Below the pieces are notes generated by a model. The model did not search any database. It was not told the DNA's origin and saw only the letters and a program-made list of their open reading frames with translations. A stretch of 64,000 nt of DNA from an uncultured Bacteroidales bacterium (GTDB taxonomy: Bacteria; Bacteroidota; Bacteroidia; Bacteroidales; Paludibacteraceae), in NCBI GenBank assembly GCA_900318245.1, contig ONJT01000001.1, positions 123,857 to 187,856 of the forward strand, given 5' to 3'. Below, piece by piece: positions 15,849-24,874 of this stretch. A program made the translations under genes and the position numbers. Position 1 is the stretch's first letter, and each line of letters begins with the position of its first letter.

Positions 15849-17027
15849 ATGCAAGTATCAGAACGAGTAAAAGGGATAGCGGCGTCACAGAGTTTGGCGA
15901 TGGCGGCGAGGGCAAAGGCGATGCAAGCTGCAGGGGTTGATGTGATCAGTATGTCGCTGGGTGAACCGGATATGGAGACACCGGAACACATTCGTCGTGC
16001 GGCGCAAGAAGCGATAGACAAGGGATGGACGCATTATGGGCCGGTAGCGGGAATCGCATCGCTGCGCGAAGCCGTTGCGGCAGCGCAGAATGCGAATTGC
16101 AGATTGCAGATTGAAGATTGCAAATTTGAGGCTGCCGATGTGATTGTGAGTGTGGGGGCGAAGATGGCGATATACAATGCCATTCAGACGGTGGTTAATC
16201 CGGGAGACGAGGTGGTGATTCCGATGCCGAGTTGGGTGAGTTATACCGAGATGGTGAAGGTAGCCGGAGGAAAGGTGGTGGCGATACAGACAAAGTATGA
16301 AAACCGCTATTGCCTCACCGCGGACGAGTTGAGAGAGGCGCTGACAGAAAAGACGAAAATGTTGATCCTGTGCAGTCCGAATAACCCTACTGGAAGCGTA
16401 TATAGCCATTCGCAACTCGAAGCGTTAGTAGAAGTACTGCGAGCGTATCCGGAGGTGGTGGTGCTGAGCGACGAGATTTACGATGCGTTGGTGTATGAAG
16501 GTGCCGCTTGTTCGATGGCGGAGTTTGGGGAATTGGCGGAACGATTAGTAATAGTCAATGGTGTTAGTAAAGCATATGCGATGACGGGATGGCGAATCGG
16601 ATGGCTGATGAGTAAGAACAAAGCGTTCATCGAAGCGTGTGCGCGGTTGCAAGGACAGCAAGTGACATGCGCGACGATGGTGGCTCAGAAGGCAGCCGAG
16701 GCAGCCTTGACAGGATCACAGGATTGCGTAGAGCAAATGCGGCAGGTGTTTGCAGAGCGGAGAGAATTAATCTGTAAGTTAGCAGCAGAGATACCCGGAT
16801 GGAAGTTTGAGAAACCGCAAGGTGCGTTCTATCTGTTTCCGGACGTGAGTGCGTTAGGCGGAGGCGACAAGGTCGCGGAGTACCTGCTGGAAGAAGCGCA
16901 TGTGGCGGTAGTGAGCGGTTCGGCCTTCGGTAGCCCGGAATGTATCCGGTTATCGTACGCGATTAGCACGGAGGAGATCATGGAAGCCATGCGGCGGATA
17001 AAGATGGCGATTGAGAAATTGAAATAA
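15849..17027 (+). CDS. Class I/II PLP aminotransferase, aspartate aminotransferase type
   Basis: 392 residues from ATG 15849, about 19 nt after the predicted transcription start; an in-frame TTG at 15822 lies in the -7 box and is rejected. The fold-type I marks are SLGEPDMETPEHI, VSVGAKMAIYNA, PSWVSYTEMV, CSPNNPTGSVY, LSDEIYDALVY and the PLP lysine in VNGVSKAYAMTGWRIGW. These fit the aspartate/prephenate aminotransferase subgroup (AspB/AspC-like), which makes aspartate from oxaloacetate. Residues 83-94 (NCRLQIEDCKFE) are encoded by five heptamer units at a surface position where family members vary. It may share a transcript with the glycan genes that begin 17 nt later. Confidence 0.8.
   Translation: MQVSERVKGIAASQSLAMAARAKAMQAAGVDVISMSLGEPDMETPEHIRRAAQEAIDKGWTHYGPVAGIASLREAVAAAQNANCRLQIEDCKFEAADVIVSVGAKMAIYNAIQTVVNPGDEVVIPMPSWVSYTEMVKVAGGKVVAIQTKYENRYCLTADELREALTEKTKMLILCSPNNPTGSVYSHSQLEALVEVLRAYPEVVVLSDEIYDALVYEGAACSMAEFGELAERLVIVNGVSKAYAMTGWRIGWLMSKNKAFIEACARLQGQQVTCATMVAQKAAEAALTGSQDCVEQMRQVFAERRELICKLAAEIPGWKFEKPQGAFYLFPDVSALGGGDKVAEYLLEEAHVAVVSGSAFGSPECIRLSYAISTEEIMEAMRRIKMAIEKLK
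16096..16130 (+). repeat. Heptamer repeat inside the aminotransferase gene
   Basis: Five exact 7-nt units: ATTGCAG twice, ATTGAAG, ATTGCAA, ATTTGAG. The same consensus (ATTGCAG) recurs at 22206-22247 in another gene's end, which shows this is one family and not a chance codon pattern. Confidence 0.85.
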
Positions 17028-17044
17028 TTAAAAATATAAGCAAT

Positions 17045-18031
17045 ATGAATAAACCATTAAATTTTGCATTGATTGGTGCGGCGGGATATATTGCTCCGCG
17101 TCATATCAAGGCGATTGCAGACACAGGTAACAACCTGTTGGTAGCGTATGACAAGTTTGACTCGGTGGGTCGTTTGGACTCGTCGTTCCCGGATTGTTCG
17201 TTCTTCACGGAGAATGAGCAGTTCGATAGGTTCTGCTCGAAGCAGATGCGGACGGATAAGCCGCTGAACTGGGTGTCGATATGTACGCCGAACTACACGC
17301 ACGACGCATTCATCCGTTACGGTTTGCGTCTGGGATGCGACGTGATATGCGAGAAGCCACTGGTGCTCAACCCGTATAACATCGACAACCTCGTGGAGTT
17401 GGAAGCCGAGACGGGACATAAGGCGTATACGATTCTGCAGTTGCGTCTGCACGATAAGATCCGCGCGCTGAAAGAGAAAGTGGAGAAAGGTCCGAAAGAT
17501 AAGATCTACGACGTGGATCTGACGTATATCACGAGTCGCGGCAAGTGGTATTATAGCAGTTGGAAGGGCGATGTACACAAGAGTGGCGGTATCGCGACGA
17601 ACATCGGTGTGCATTTCTACGACATGCTGCAGTGGGTATTTGGCCCGGTGAAGAAGAACATCGTGCACGTGATGAGTTTTGATCGGGTAGCGGGTTATCT
17701 GGAGCTCGAGCAAGCGCGTGTGCGTTATTTCCTTTCTATCAATGCAGACTGTCTGCCTGCAAACGCTGTGCAAGGTGAGAAACGAACCTATCGTACCTTG
17801 TCCATCGATGGCGAGGAGTTTGAGTTCAGCGCAGGATTTACGGAGTTGCATACGGAGAGTTACAAGCATATCCTTGCCGGAGACGGATTCCGCATCGCTG
17901 AAGCACGTCCGTGCATCGAGACGGTGGCGCAGATACGGCATGCCGAGCCGATCGGACTCGTAGGCGACTACCATCCGCTGGCAAAATTACCATTAAGTGC
18001 GCATCCGTTTGGCTGGGATGAGAGGCGATAA
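17045..18031 (+). CDS. Gfo/Idh/MocA oxidoreductase, WlbA/WbpB-like UDP-sugar 3-dehydrogenase
   Basis: 328 residues. The NAD-binding start NFALIGAAGYIAPRHIKAI is typical of WlbA/WbpB, as are YDKFDSVGRLDSSFPDCSFF, SICTPNYTHD, CDVICEKPLVLNP and SGGIATNIGVHFYDML. WlbA oxidises the 3-position of UDP-N-acetylglucosaminuronate as a step toward diacetamido-uronic acids of surface polysaccharides. The usual partner genes (WlbB acetyltransferase, WlbC aminotransferase) are not adjacent, although an acyltransferase and a DegT-type aminotransferase occur 7-8 kb downstream. First clear gene of the glycan cluster. Confidence 0.8.
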   Translation: MNKPLNFALIGAAGYIAPRHIKAIADTGNNLLVAYDKFDSVGRLDSSFPDCSFFTENEQFDRFCSKQMRTDKPLNWVSICTPNYTHDAFIRYGLRLGCDVICEKPLVLNPYNIDNLVELEAETGHKAYTILQLRLHDKIRALKEKVEKGPKDKIYDVDLTYITSRGKWYYSSWKGDVHKSGGIATNIGVHFYDMLQWVFGPVKKNIVHVMSFDRVAGYLELEQARVRYFLSINADCLPANAVQGEKRTYRTLSIDGEEFEFSAGFTELHTESYKHILAGDGFRIAEARPCIETVAQIRHAEPIGLVGDYHPLAKLPLSAHPFGWDERR

Positions 18032-18037
18032 ATCGCT

Positions 18038-18072
18038 ATTTTAGATTTAAGATTTTAGATTTAAGATTTAAT
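18038..18072 (+). repeat. Heptamer repeat between the WlbA-like and sugar transferase genes
   Basis: Units ATTTTAG and ATTTAAG alternate twice, then ATTTAAT runs into the ATG at 18071. The whole 39-nt gap is essentially repeat. Confidence 0.85.
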
Positions 18073-19585
18073 GATTAGAGACGGATGGAATAGGAGAATT
18101 GCGGTAGACCTGCTGGTGTGGGGTATAGCGGCATTGCTGTGCATGCTGTGGCGATGGGTGTCCGACAAGAGCGATATCGCACATTACTGGGCGCTGTTCG
18201 GTGTGCTGGCTGTGCTGTGGATCGTGGTGGGTTTTGCTGTGCAATTGTACCGCTCGTATAAAGACACCTGGTTCTGGCAATCGCTGCTGTCGTTGATAGC
18301 GGATGCGGGTATACTGATCGGACTATGCTGGTGGCTATTGCCGAAAATGCCGTACTCGCTCTCTCCGCGTGTGGCGATGTGGACGATCCTGATCGTGGGA
18401 GGACTGGAGACAATCGTGGTGATCATCGAACATTACTGGAAGTACGCGACGAACATGACGGTTCCGGCCATGAAGATCGAGCAGCGCAAGGACGCGCAGG
18501 TACAACGTCCGGACGAGAAACGCAGTAAGTCCTCCATCGAGTCGATTCATCAGTCGGTGCTGAGTGTGACGACGGAAGCAGACTACTACATGCTGCGCAA
18601 GAACGCGCGACTGGACAGCCGGCAGACGAAGGTGGTTTGCGACCGGAACCGGTTTGCCTTCCTGCAGATACCGGATTACCAATACCAGACGATCGTGGAC
18701 CTGACGCTGCTGAACGACGCCAAGGGTATCAACCGACGGTTCTGCATCGTGAATCAGAAACTGCCGGACGAAGGGCGCTATGTATGCTGCTACCGTCCGC
18801 AGGAATATATCAAGCAGAAGATATTGAACCGCTATCCGTGGGGATTGAATTGGATCGTGTATTGCATGTATTTCTTTAGCAAACGGGTGTTGCCTCGATT
18901 GATGCTGACGAGTCGTCTCTACTATGATATCAACAAGGGCCGCAAGCGTATGCTGAGTAAGACGGAGGTGCTGGGACGACTGTATTACTGCGGTTTTGAG
19001 GTAGATGAGATTGTGCCGATGGGGCATATCGAGTATGTGTTCGCCCATCGTCACTCACAACCGTATCCGCAGGAGCAGATCAAGGTATATGGTCCGCTGA
19101 TCAAGTTGCCGCGCGTATGCAAGAACAAAGAGATCAAGTATTTCTACAAGACGCGAACGATGCACCCGTATGCGGAGTATATTCAGAAGTACGTGTTTGA
19201 TGCGCGCGGAGGTATGGACATCGCGGATAAGAGTAACGACGATTGGCGTATCACGACCTGGGGCAAATTTATGCGCAAGTACTGGTTGGACGAGCTGCCG
19301 ATGCTGATTAACTTGCTGAAAGGCGATGTGAAGTTAGTGGGTGTAAGGCCGTTGAGTAAGACGATGTTCGAGACCTATCCGGAGTGGTTGCAAGAGAAAC
19401 GAACGCGATGCAAACCGGGTTTGATTCCTCCGTTCTACATCGATCATCCGGACACGTTTGAGGAACTATTCGCGAGTGAAGACAAGTACCTGACGGAATA
19501 CCTGGCACATCCGGTTCGCACGGATATCAAGTATTTCTTCCTGACGATGGCGTCGATATTAACACGCAAGACGCATAGCGCATGA
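18071..19585 (+). CDS. Membrane-bound sugar transferase (WcaJ/PglC-like C-terminal domain)
   Basis: 504 residues. Four hydrophobic segments lie in the first 135 residues (for example LLVWGIAALLCMLW and LFGVLAVLWIVVGFAV). A long middle part of unknown fold follows. The C-terminal 110 residues match bacterial sugar transferases: WRITTWGKFMRKYWLDELPM, LINLLKGDVKLVGVRPLS, TRCKPGLIPPF. These enzymes place the first sugar phosphate on undecaprenyl phosphate. The usual KR..D...S segment before the catalytic part is not obvious, so activity is less certain. Its last 4 nt overlap the next gene. Confidence 0.7.
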   Translation: MIRDGWNRRIAVDLLVWGIAALLCMLWRWVSDKSDIAHYWALFGVLAVLWIVVGFAVQLYRSYKDTWFWQSLLSLIADAGILIGLCWWLLPKMPYSLSPRVAMWTILIVGGLETIVVIIEHYWKYATNMTVPAMKIEQRKDAQVQRPDEKRSKSSIESIHQSVLSVTTEADYYMLRKNARLDSRQTKVVCDRNRFAFLQIPDYQYQTIVDLTLLNDAKGINRRFCIVNQKLPDEGRYVCCYRPQEYIKQKILNRYPWGLNWIVYCMYFFSKRVLPRLMLTSRLYYDINKGRKRMLSKTEVLGRLYYCGFEVDEIVPMGHIEYVFAHRHSQPYPQEQIKVYGPLIKLPRVCKNKEIKYFYKTRTMHPYAEYIQKYVFDARGGMDIADKSNDDWRITTWGKFMRKYWLDELPMLINLLKGDVKLVGVRPLSKTMFETYPEWLQEKRTRCKPGLIPPFYIDHPDTFEELFASEDKYLTEYLAHPVRTDIKYFFLTMASILTRKTHSA

Positions 19586-20634
19586 TCTTAGATGAACTGA
19601 CATATGAACAATGCCTGAGGCAAGGGGTAGGACCTATGGTTTTCCCTGCGCGCTTGGAGAAGGGTATTGACCCGGCTAACAGCATGCGGATGAAGGCCGT
19701 GTGTATGCAGAATATGCAGACGCAAGCGAAGTTGCAGATTGTGCTGGAGCGAGCATGGAAAGCGCTGGAGAAAGCCGGTATTAAGCCGGTGCTGATGAAA
19801 GGTGCGGGTTTGGCGGCGCTCTATCCTGATCCGTCCATGCGGCAATGGGGCGACATCGATCTTTTTGTCGGAAAAGAGCAATACCATCCGGCTTGCGCGG
19901 TGATGCGCGAGACATTTCCGAAAGCCTTGAAGTTCGACGAGGAGTTGGACCATTACAAGCACTATAACATCATTGCGGACGGGGTGTCGATCGAGACGCA
20001 CCGCGTGAGTGTGAGTTTCTCGCATCCGATCGATGAACGACGGTATGCGAAGATGGAAGCGTTCGGCGTGAAGCACGCTTCCGAATTGGTGATTGGAGAT
20101 TTAAGATTGCAGATTTTCGAGCCGACATTCAATGCGCTATTTGTGTTCTTGCATTCGTGGGAACATATGATGAGCAGCGGGGCGAGCATCCGGCAGTTAT
20201 GCGATTTGGCGCTGTTGCTGCATCGCAACAAAGAAGCGATTGATGCGCGGTTGTTGCGGAAATGGCTGAAGGCGCTACACCTGTATGACGTATGGCAGCT
20301 CTATGCATATAACCTGGTGCAAAGTCTAGGATACCCCCGTGATGAGGTGCTTTTCTATACGGATTCGGTAGCAACGAGAGCGGAGAAGATGATGGCGGAT
20401 CTGCTGGCCGGAAGGATGGACGAGAGGTTGAAGGATGCAGGGGCGAAGGGTGAAGAGAAGAAAGGAAAAACGCCGAAGAATCGCTATCTGCGAAAGATCC
20501 ATACGATGCAAGAGCGCATGCGCAATGCGCGACGCATAGGGCAATACAGTTCGGAGTATGCGCGACATATGAAAGCCACTATTTGGTTGAGCGGTTTGGC
20601 GCGGTTGTTTGCGAAAGATAGGCATTGGGAGTAG
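19582..20634 (+). CDS. Nucleotidyltransferase-fold protein (NTP_transf_5 family)
   Basis: 350 residues. The core reads VLMKGAGLAALYPDPSMRQWGDIDLFV (residues about 72-98), with the DIDL metal-binding aspartates, the pattern of the uncharacterised NTP_transf_5 family often found in capsule and O-antigen loci. The downstream helical part includes FLHSWEHMMSSGASIRQLCDLALLL. A heptamer repeat encodes LVIGDLRLQIF near residue 170. Substrate unknown; family members are thought to modify glycans or proteins, without proof. The ATG overlaps the previous stop (ATGA). Confidence 0.7.
   Translation: MILDELTYEQCLRQGVGPMVFPARLEKGIDPANSMRMKAVCMQNMQTQAKLQIVLERAWKALEKAGIKPVLMKGAGLAALYPDPSMRQWGDIDLFVGKEQYHPACAVMRETFPKALKFDEELDHYKHYNIIADGVSIETHRVSVSFSHPIDERRYAKMEAFGVKHASELVIGDLRLQIFEPTFNALFVFLHSWEHMMSSGASIRQLCDLALLLHRNKEAIDARLLRKWLKALHLYDVWQLYAYNLVQSLGYPRDEVLFYTDSVATRAEKMMADLLAGRMDERLKDAGAKGEEKKGKTPKNRYLRKIHTMQERMRNARRIGQYSSEYARHMKATIWLSGLARLFAKDRHWE
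20085..20119 (+). repeat. Heptamer repeat inside the NTP_transf_5 gene
   Basis: Five exact units: ATTGGTG, ATTGGAG, ATTTAAG, ATTGCAG, ATTTTCG. The insert lies between the nucleotidyltransferase core and the helical C-terminal part. Confidence 0.8.
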
Positions 20635-20636
20635 AT

Positions 20637-20664
20637 AAAGTTGAAAGTTTAAAGTTTAAAGTTG
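20637..20664 (+). repeat. Heptamer repeat that supplies a TTG start codon
   Basis: Four units AAAGTTG, AAAGTTT, AAAGTTT, AAAGTTG fill the gap. The TTG at 20662 in the last unit is the only plausible start of the next gene. Confidence 0.8.
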
Positions 20665-22224
20665 AAAGATAAACTGTACATATTGGCAGCGAACATCGTA
20701 TATTTTGCGGTGATGGCGTGGATGTTGCCGTTGGGGTTCGAGGAGAATGACGACGTGATGATGGCCATGATTGCGAACGGCAGTTATTCGGGTGCACCGG
20801 ATTATCATCTGGTGTATATCAATGTGTTGTACGGATGGGTGCTGGCCGGTTTGTACAGTTTGACCAAGGTCGTTGAATGGTATACGCTGAGCTTTGCGGT
20901 GCTGCATGTGCTCTCGATGTCGGCGCTGAGCTATTGCCTCATCACGATGCCTAACCGCGCGCGATGGGAAAAGATATTATGGTTGATCATTCTCTATGTG
21001 CTATGGGCGCGCATCATCGTCGCGCTGCAGTTTACGACAACAGCGGGATTGGTTTGCCTCGCGGGGTGCGTGTTACTGTTGCGCGAGAGTAAAAAAGCAC
21101 GATGGAGCGGTGTGGCGATGGTGATTATCGCGGCGCTGATACGCTTCTGGGCCGCGGGATTAGTAGGATTGCTGATGGCGCCGATCATCGTCTATACCTA
21201 CCGTCTTGAGTGGCGCAAATATATCGCGGTGGTGGTGATGCTGACAGCGGTGGTGGGATGCCGAGTAGCGAATCAAAAGATTTATGATCGCGATCCGGAG
21301 TGGAAGTACTACCGGACCTATAACTTGTTACGCGCCCAACTGAATGACAACCCCAATGCGTATACCTTACGTCCAAGTCAGTTGCCTGAAAATATCAACT
21401 GGATTGACTATCAGTTGTTGCTGCGATTTATTCCGGACGGAGAGCAAATCGACTTGGCGGCGATACGGCAGTTGAGTGCGGTAGTGGGCAAAGTACCGGT
21501 GCGCGACCAATGGCAAAACCTGTACCGATTGGACAAGTATGCTGTAGAAATAGTGATACTCATCGCGATGCTGGTGCTGATGATATTGACGACAGGAAAC
21601 CGCACGAAGTATATCTTCTTGATAGCCTATGCCGTCTTCGTGGCAATTTTGATTATACATGTGAGTTTGGACGGGTTCCTCAAAAACCGCGTGTTCCTTT
21701 GTATGCTGATGCCGATGCTGGTGACGGATTTCATGTTGCTGCCGAAGACGACGGGGAAGAGGCGGCAGTGGGGAATAGGGATTGCGATGGTGGTGCTGAG
21801 CGGGTGGTATATGTATCAGATATACGCGGAGTGCGTGACAGCGAGTTATAACCGCTACGTATGGGAGCGGTTGCAACGGCCGTTGATTGACTTTGTGCCG
21901 AGCGATGCACAGGTGACGACGATTGGTACGACGATGATGATGGAGGCGGTGAATCCTTGGCATATCTGGCCGTACAAATGCGAGAAATATACCTTGGGTT
22001 GGATGACCTGGAGTCCGCTCAATCAACCCGTAGGACACAGTTATCGCGCGTTGTTGCGGGACGATATGTACATCTTTACGGACGTGCAAGGATACAAGCA
22101 GGAACGCACAGCCGTTCCGCGAATATGCGAGCAGATCGAGTTGCACTACGGTGTGCCGACGAAGGTAGTGCCGATATGCCATAACGGAAGGTATGCACTT
22201 ATTCGATTGCAGATTGCAGATTGA
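20662..22224 (+). CDS. Multi-pass membrane protein of the glycan cluster
   Basis: 520 residues with about ten hydrophobic segments. It begins at TTG 20662 (MKDKLYILAANIVYFAVMAW); no later start preserves the first helix. The early loop GFEENDDVMMAMI recalls the acidic pairs in the first periplasmic loop of GT-C glycosyltransferases, which use polyprenyl-phosphate sugars. A soluble tail of about 130 residues follows the last helix. A GT-C transferase is the best guess; a polymerase is possible. The final codons and the TGA come from the ATTGCAG heptamer repeat, giving the C-terminus RLQIAD. Confidence 0.6.
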   Translation: MKDKLYILAANIVYFAVMAWMLPLGFEENDDVMMAMIANGSYSGAPDYHLVYINVLYGWVLAGLYSLTKVVEWYTLSFAVLHVLSMSALSYCLITMPNRARWEKILWLIILYVLWARIIVALQFTTTAGLVCLAGCVLLLRESKKARWSGVAMVIIAALIRFWAAGLVGLLMAPIIVYTYRLEWRKYIAVVVMLTAVVGCRVANQKIYDRDPEWKYYRTYNLLRAQLNDNPNAYTLRPSQLPENINWIDYQLLLRFIPDGEQIDLAAIRQLSAVVGKVPVRDQWQNLYRLDKYAVEIVILIAMLVLMILTTGNRTKYIFLIAYAVFVAILIIHVSLDGFLKNRVFLCMLMPMLVTDFMLLPKTTGKRRQWGIGIAMVVLSGWYMYQIYAECVTASYNRYVWERLQRPLIDFVPSDAQVTTIGTTMMMEAVNPWHIWPYKCEKYTLGWMTWSPLNQPVGHSYRALLRDDMYIFTDVQGYKQERTAVPRICEQIELHYGVPTKVVPICHNGRYALIRLQIAD

Positions 22225-22247
22225 AAATTGTAGATTTTAGAATGAAG
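22206..22247 (+). repeat. Heptamer repeat across a stop codon and the next start
   Basis: Six exact units (ATTGCAG twice, ATTGAAA, ATTGTAG, ATTTTAG, AATGAAG). The repeat covers the last residues and TGA stop of the upstream gene and the ATG (22242) of the next. Confidence 0.85.
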
Positions 22248-23243
22248 AGTTTAGCGATTATAGGAGCGAGTTATTTGCAGCGGCCGTTAGTGGAACGCGC
22301 AAAGGAGATGGGACTCAGGACGATTTGTTTTGCCTGGGCAGAAGGCGCGGTGTGCAAGGACCTGTGCGACGTGTTCTATCCGATTTCCATCACGGAGAAG
22401 GAAGAGATTTTGCGTATCTGTAGGGAGGAGCATATCGACGGTATCTGCACGATCGGCAGCGATGTGGCAGCGCCGACAGTGGCGTACGTGGCAGAAGAGA
22501 TGGGGCTGACCGGAAACAGCTATGAAGCGGCTGTGCGTGCGCATGACAAGCACTTGATGCACGATGCGCTGGTTGCGGCCGGAGTCGATTGTCCGAAAAC
22601 CGATGGCACGGCATTGCCGGTAGTTGTGAAGCCGACGGATCGAAGCGGAAGTCTCGGTGTGCAGAAAGTGGAGCGAAAGGAAGATCTGGCACCCGCAATC
22701 GCGAAGGCGAAAGCGCTGTCGATGTCCGGGCAAGTGATTGTAGAAGAATATATCGAGGGTCGCGAGATAAGCGTGGAGATGATCAGTTGCAGGGGCGTGC
22801 ACTATGCGCTGCAGATTACCGATAAAGTAACGACCGGAGCGCCGCATTTTGTGGAACTGGAGCACCATCAGCCTTCGGACCTGCCGGCCGATATGCAGAC
22901 GCATATTTTTGAGATTACCCGTCGTGCCTTGGATGCGTTGGGGATCACCAATGGCGCGAGTCATTCGGAGTATAAGATCACGAACGAAGGCCGTATCGTA
23001 GTGATGGAGATAGGTGGACGCATGGGTGGTGATTTCATCGGCAGCGACTTGGTCAAACTGAGTACGGGGTATGACTTCGTAGAAGGCGTGATACGTGTGG
23101 CGCTGGGCGAGATCATTCATCCTGAAGTTAAGCAGATAGGACGCAGCAGCGTGTTTTTCGATGCTCCGGAGAATGTGAGTTGCAGCGGAGAACGCACAGG
23201 GTATAAAATCTACCAAGATGATAGATTAGTAGTTAGCAATTAG
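22242..23243 (+). CDS. ATP-grasp ligase of unknown substrate
   Basis: 333 residues from ATG 22242; an in-frame TTG at 22221 lies in the repeat and is less likely. ATP-grasp features: N-terminal SLAIIGASYLQRPLVERAKEMG, ICTIGSDVAAPTV, LPVVVKPTDRSGSLGVQKV (phosphate loop and lysine), VIVEEYIEGREISVEM and the metal-binding VVMEIGGRMGGDFIGSDL. It resembles carboxylate-amine ligases (PurK/CarB-like) found in surface-sugar loci, which may attach an amino acid to a sugar. The terminal codons and TAG lie in a TTAGCAA heptamer repeat. Confidence 0.75.
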   Translation: MKSLAIIGASYLQRPLVERAKEMGLRTICFAWAEGAVCKDLCDVFYPISITEKEEILRICREEHIDGICTIGSDVAAPTVAYVAEEMGLTGNSYEAAVRAHDKHLMHDALVAAGVDCPKTDGTALPVVVKPTDRSGSLGVQKVERKEDLAPAIAKAKALSMSGQVIVEEYIEGREISVEMISCRGVHYALQITDKVTTGAPHFVELEHHQPSDLPADMQTHIFEITRRALDALGITNGASHSEYKITNEGRIVVMEIGGRMGGDFIGSDLVKLSTGYDFVEGVIRVALGEIIHPEVKQIGRSSVFFDAPENVSCSGERTGYKIYQDDRLVVSN

Positions 23244-23253
23244 CAATTATAAC
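23226..23253 (+). repeat. Heptamer repeat across a stop codon, ending at an ATG
   Basis: Four units TTAGTAG, TTAGCAA, TTAGCAA, TTATAAC. The TAG at 23241 is the stop of the ATP-grasp gene and the repeat ends exactly at ATG 23254. Confidence 0.8.
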
Positions 23254-24180
23254 ATGTATAAACAAAGTTTGTCGGTAGTTGTACCGATTTATAATGACGA
23301 AGAAGTGATCAATGAATTGCTGCGACGCTTGACAGCCGTGGTGGAGACGATCGTGAAGGAGTATGAGATCATCCTGGTGGATGACGGTAGTCGCGACCGA
23401 TCGTGGGAGATCATGCAAGCAGAACGTGCACAGCGAGAACATTTACGCATCGCTCGGTTGAGCAGAAACTTCGGTCAGCAGAACGCCATCGCCGCAGGTT
23501 TGAGTTTGACGACGAAGGAGTTGATCGTGCTGATGGATAGCGACTTACAGGATCGGCCGGAAGATATCCCGGTGCTGATCGATGCGCTGTTGGCATCACC
23601 GGAAGCGACGATGGCTATTGCGCAGTGGGAGGAACGCAAGGACAGCAAGATGAAGATTGCCGTGTCGCGTCTTTTCCAGCGCGTGAGCAACCGCATCACA
23701 GATATCCACACGATGCCGCGTCTCGGTATCTTCCGCGTGATGAAGAAGAGCGTCGTGGAAGAACTTCGTCGCTTCCCGGAGAAGACAGCTACGGCGGTGA
23801 GTCTGCTGTACTATATCGGCAATAAATATGTGGCGGTGCCCTTGAAACGCGATGCGCGCTTTGCCGGTAAGAGCGGGTATAACCTGAGCAAGATGCTGGC
23901 GCTGACGTTCGCGCGTATCTTCTCGTTCTCGATGTTCCCGATTCGCATCGTGACCTACCTGGGCGCGCTGCTGTGCGTAGGCAGTATGATCGCGGCGCTG
24001 GGACTGATCATCTACAAACTGGTAGGCAATGTGGTCACCGGATGGACGAGTATGATGGTGCTGATGCTGTTCCTCTTTGGTCTGAACTTCGCGTTTCTGG
24101 GGGTATTGGGCGAATATATCGGCCGTATCTTCCTGGAGACCAAACAGCGTCCGAACTTTATAATAGAACAAGTTGTGTAA
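23254..24180 (+). CDS. Family 2 glycosyltransferase, polyprenyl-phosphate sugar synthase (ArnC/GtrB-like)
   Basis: 308 residues. GT2 marks: LSVVVPIYNDEEVINELLRR, IILVDDGSRDRSWEIM, SRNFGQQNAIAAGLS and VLMDSDLQDRPEDIP (DxD). Two C-terminal membrane segments (LGALLCVGSMIAALGLIIYKL and MMVLMLFLFGLNFAFLGVLG) and the ending EYIGRIFLETKQRPNFII are those of ArnC/GtrB/DPM-type enzymes. These move a sugar from a nucleotide to polyprenyl phosphate on the cytoplasmic side. The downstream SMR pair and WecE-type aminotransferase support an Arn-like pathway. Confidence 0.85.
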   Translation: MYKQSLSVVVPIYNDEEVINELLRRLTAVVETIVKEYEIILVDDGSRDRSWEIMQAERAQREHLRIARLSRNFGQQNAIAAGLSLTTKELIVLMDSDLQDRPEDIPVLIDALLASPEATMAIAQWEERKDSKMKIAVSRLFQRVSNRITDIHTMPRLGIFRVMKKSVVEELRRFPEKTATAVSLLYYIGNKYVAVPLKRDARFAGKSGYNLSKMLALTFARIFSFSMFPIRIVTYLGALLCVGSMIAALGLIIYKLVGNVVTGWTSMMVLMLFLFGLNFAFLGVLGEYIGRIFLETKQRPNFIIEQVV

Positions 24181-24201
24181 GGTGTAAAGTGTAAGGTGTA
24201 T
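24181..24201 (+). repeat. Heptamer repeat between GT2 and acyltransferase genes
   Basis: Three units GGTGTAA, AGTGTAA, GGTGTAT; the gap consists only of this repeat and the next ATG (24200) lies in the third unit. Confidence 0.75.
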
Positions 24202-24859
24202 GAGTAGAAAAGTAGCGATATTAGGTGGGCAAGGCAATGCGGCCGTGGTGGCTGCAGCGATAGAGCATGCGCGACGGATGGGTGCTACGGATCTGGAAGT
24301 AGCGGGATACTTGAATGATCGCACACCGGTAGGAGAGAAGATCGATTTGTTTCCCGTGATAGGCAAGATCAGCGATGCGCAGCGACTGTTAGCCGAAGGC
24401 TATTGGTTTATCAACACCATCTTTCGCATCGACGGAAACAGAGAACGCATCGCGCTATTCGAGAGTCTGGGTATTCCCGATGATCGCTTGGCGACGTTCG
24501 TGCATCCAATGGCGTATGTGGCACCGAGTGTGGAATTAGGACCGGGTTGCGTCATACTACCGAATGTGTCGATGTCTCCGGCTACGAAGTTAGGCAAAGG
24601 CTGTATGATGATGGCGGGAAGTATGATGGGGCACGACAATGTGGTGGGTGATTTCTGTCATATCGCCGCACAAGCCGCTGTGGGCAGTTATCTGACGATC
24701 GGCAAAGGCGTACATATCGGACTCAATGCCACCATTCATGAGTGCATGACCATCGGCGATTATGCCACCCTCGGTATGGGCGCTGTGCTCAAACATAATA
24801 TCGGCGAAGGAGAAATCTGGGCAGGAAACCCGGCGCGTTTCTTGCGAATGGCGGAATGA
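24200..24859 (+). CDS. PglD/NeuD-type sugar O/N-acyltransferase
   Basis: 219 residues. The N-terminal nucleotide-binding part starts KVAILGGQGNAAVV. From about residue 95 a left-handed beta-helix of hexapeptide repeats follows: YVAPSVELGPGCVILPNVSM, TKLGKGCMMMAGSMMGHDNV, HIAAQAAVGSYLTIGKGVHIG, TIHECMTIGDYATLGMGAVL, and the terminal WAGNPARFL. Such enzymes acetylate UDP-amino sugars (PglD makes UDP-diNAc-bacillosamine). The catalytic His is likely in GHDNVVGDFCHI. With the DegT-type aminotransferase at 25539 this could make an acetamido sugar. Confidence 0.8.
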   Translation: MSRKVAILGGQGNAAVVAAAIEHARRMGATDLEVAGYLNDRTPVGEKIDLFPVIGKISDAQRLLAEGYWFINTIFRIDGNRERIALFESLGIPDDRLATFVHPMAYVAPSVELGPGCVILPNVSMSPATKLGKGCMMMAGSMMGHDNVVGDFCHIAAQAAVGSYLTIGKGVHIGLNATIHECMTIGDYATLGMGAVLKHNIGEGEIWAGNPARFLRMAE

Positions 24860-24874
24860 GTAATTAGTGAATTA

